Source: Modestobacter sp. (lineage in GTDB: Bacteria > Actinomycetota > Actinomycetes > Mycobacteriales > Geodermatophilaceae). Taken from it: DNA of 5,245 bases. How positions within the stretch are numbered: the stretch's first letter is position 1; the number at the start of each line of letters is the position of its first letter. The DNA lies in assembly GCA_025966175.1 (NCBI GenBank), contig JAOPVN010000581.1:1-5245 (forward strand). Direction: 5' to 3'. The position numbers were made by a program, and so were the translations under genes. Of the stretch, positions 4,734 through 5,245 are shown piece by piece. The notes beneath the pieces were generated by a model, which worked only from the letters and a program-made list of their open reading frames with translations, did no database searches and was not told the DNA's origin.

Positions 4734-5245
4734 GTGACCCGATCGACCACGCGGCGGTGGACGCGCGCTGCCGCTCTCGCGCTGACCGCCGGCGTCGCCG
4801 TCGTCCTGACCCCGTCGGTCGCCTCCGCCGACCCCACGACGGCCGACCAGGCCCGGCAGGCCGTCACCGACACCGGGCAGAAGCTCAGCGCCCTCGACGA
4901 ACAGGTCCACGAGGCCACCGCGACCGCGGAGCAGCAGCAGGCCGCAGCGGACGCCGCCGCAGCGGCCGCCGGCCAGGCGCAGGCGCAGCTGGGCGCGCTC
5001 GAGCCGCAGCTGCGGGCGATCGCCCAGACCGGGTACGTCGGCACCACGCGTGGTCGGCTCGCCGCATTCCTCACCAGCGGCTCGGCCGACGACCTCATCC
5101 AGCAGATGAACACCCTCGACCAGCTCGCTTCGCACGCCGACGCGATCGTCGCGCAGGCCGCCGCCGCCCTCGCGCTGACCGCCGGTGTCGCCGTCGTCCT
5201 GAGCCCGTCGATCGGTTCGGCCACCCCCACCACCGTCGACCAGGC
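4734..5245 (+). CDS. Secreted coiled-coil protein, N-terminus of an NlpC/P60 (RipA-like) cell-wall hydrolase; runs off the right edge, internally rearranged
   Basis: The first 170 residues are visible. A Sec signal peptide has a basic n-region (MTRSTTRRWTR), a hydrophobic core A12-L25 and a likely cut after ASA (residues 30-32). The mature part starts DPTTADQARQAV and forms a Gln/Ala/Glu-rich coiled coil (about 40-100). It ends in LRAIAQTGYVG (93-103) and LAAFLTSGSADDLIQQMNTL (109-128), a pattern typical of the N-terminal domain of secreted actinobacterial peptidoglycan hydrolases whose catalytic NlpC/P60 (or M23) domain lies C-terminal. That domain would be beyond the window and is not seen. 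From residue 143 the expected coiled coil is replaced by a second, diverged copy of residues 12-40 (signal core plus mature start), in frame. The second copy lacks a basic n-region, so it is not a normal signal peptide. The gene is either a fusion of paralogues or an assembly chimera. Confidence 0.7.
   Translation, partial: MTRSTTRRWTRAAALALTAGVAVVLTPSVASADPTTADQARQAVTDTGQKLSALDEQVHEATATAEQQQAAADAAAAAAGQAQAQLGALEPQLRAIAQTGYVGTTRGRLAAFLTSGSADDLIQQMNTLDQLASHADAIVAQAAAALALTAGVAVVLSPSIGSATPTTVDQ
4767..4852 (+). repeat. Signal-peptide repeat, copy 1
   Basis: Encodes residues 12-40 (AAALALTAGVAVVL through ADQA). It aligns without gaps to 5160-5245, with 73 of 86 bases identical by my hand count. 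Many differences are at third positions or are conservative. Confidence 0.8.
5160..5245 (+). repeat. Signal-peptide repeat, copy 2
   Basis: Encodes residues 143-171 (AAALALTAGVAVVL through VDQA), 393 bases (131 codons) after copy 1 and in the same frame. The window ends inside the repeat, so its full length is unknown. The upstream edge is a run of GCC alanine codons (5157-5168). Confidence 0.8.

Noticed and set aside
4337..5233. Minus-strand frame opposite the secreted protein gene and intergenic region
   Set aside because: It has no credible start site and is antisense to a clear signal peptide and coiled coil. The repeated text in it only mirrors the plus-strand repeat.

Overview
The window is very GC-rich, with almost every third codon position G or C and tightly packed or overlapping genes. 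This points to a high-GC actinobacterium. Geodermatophilaceae or relatives are plausible, but that is an inference from style and gene content. Both window ends cut through genes.

Left block (1-1094, minus strand): a DUF2889-family gene is followed one base later by the start of another gene that runs off the left edge and is probably a nitroreductase. The two look translationally coupled.

Central block (about 1175-4007, plus strand): three genes chained by 4-base stop/start overlaps (GTGA, ATGA). They encode a flavin-dependent oxidoreductase of the MSMEG_0569 type, a nitrilase-fold carbon-nitrogen hydrolase and a GT4-type glycosyltransferase of the MSMEG_0565 type. These belong to the conserved nitrilase/nitrogen-starvation cluster (Nit1C; the M. 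smegmatis MSMEG_0565-0572 region and the Synechocystis sll0783 region). Only the tail of that cluster is here. The oxidoreductase has lost its N-terminal FAD-binding half, and no nitrilase, radical SAM or acetyltransferase gene precedes it. The hydrolase carries Asp at the positions of the catalytic Glu and Cys, so it is probably not a classical thiol amidase.

Right block (4008-5245): a 101-residue cysteine-rich orphan gene comes first. Its leader holds two mutually exclusive 6-bp hairpins, one of which covers the Shine-Dalgarno. The gene ends at a perfect 15-bp terminator hairpin. About 280 bases follow that are dense in inverted repeats, including a second pair of competing hairpins. Last is a secreted coiled-coil protein like the N-terminus of actinobacterial NlpC/P60 (RipA-like) cell-wall hydrolases. 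Its reading frame runs into a diverged second copy of its own signal peptide, which suggests an out-of-register fusion of paralogues or an assembly chimera.

Most notable: the double Asp substitution in the nitrilase-fold protein, the two switch-like leaders, the internal signal-peptide repeat, and the truncation of the Nit1C oxidoreductase.
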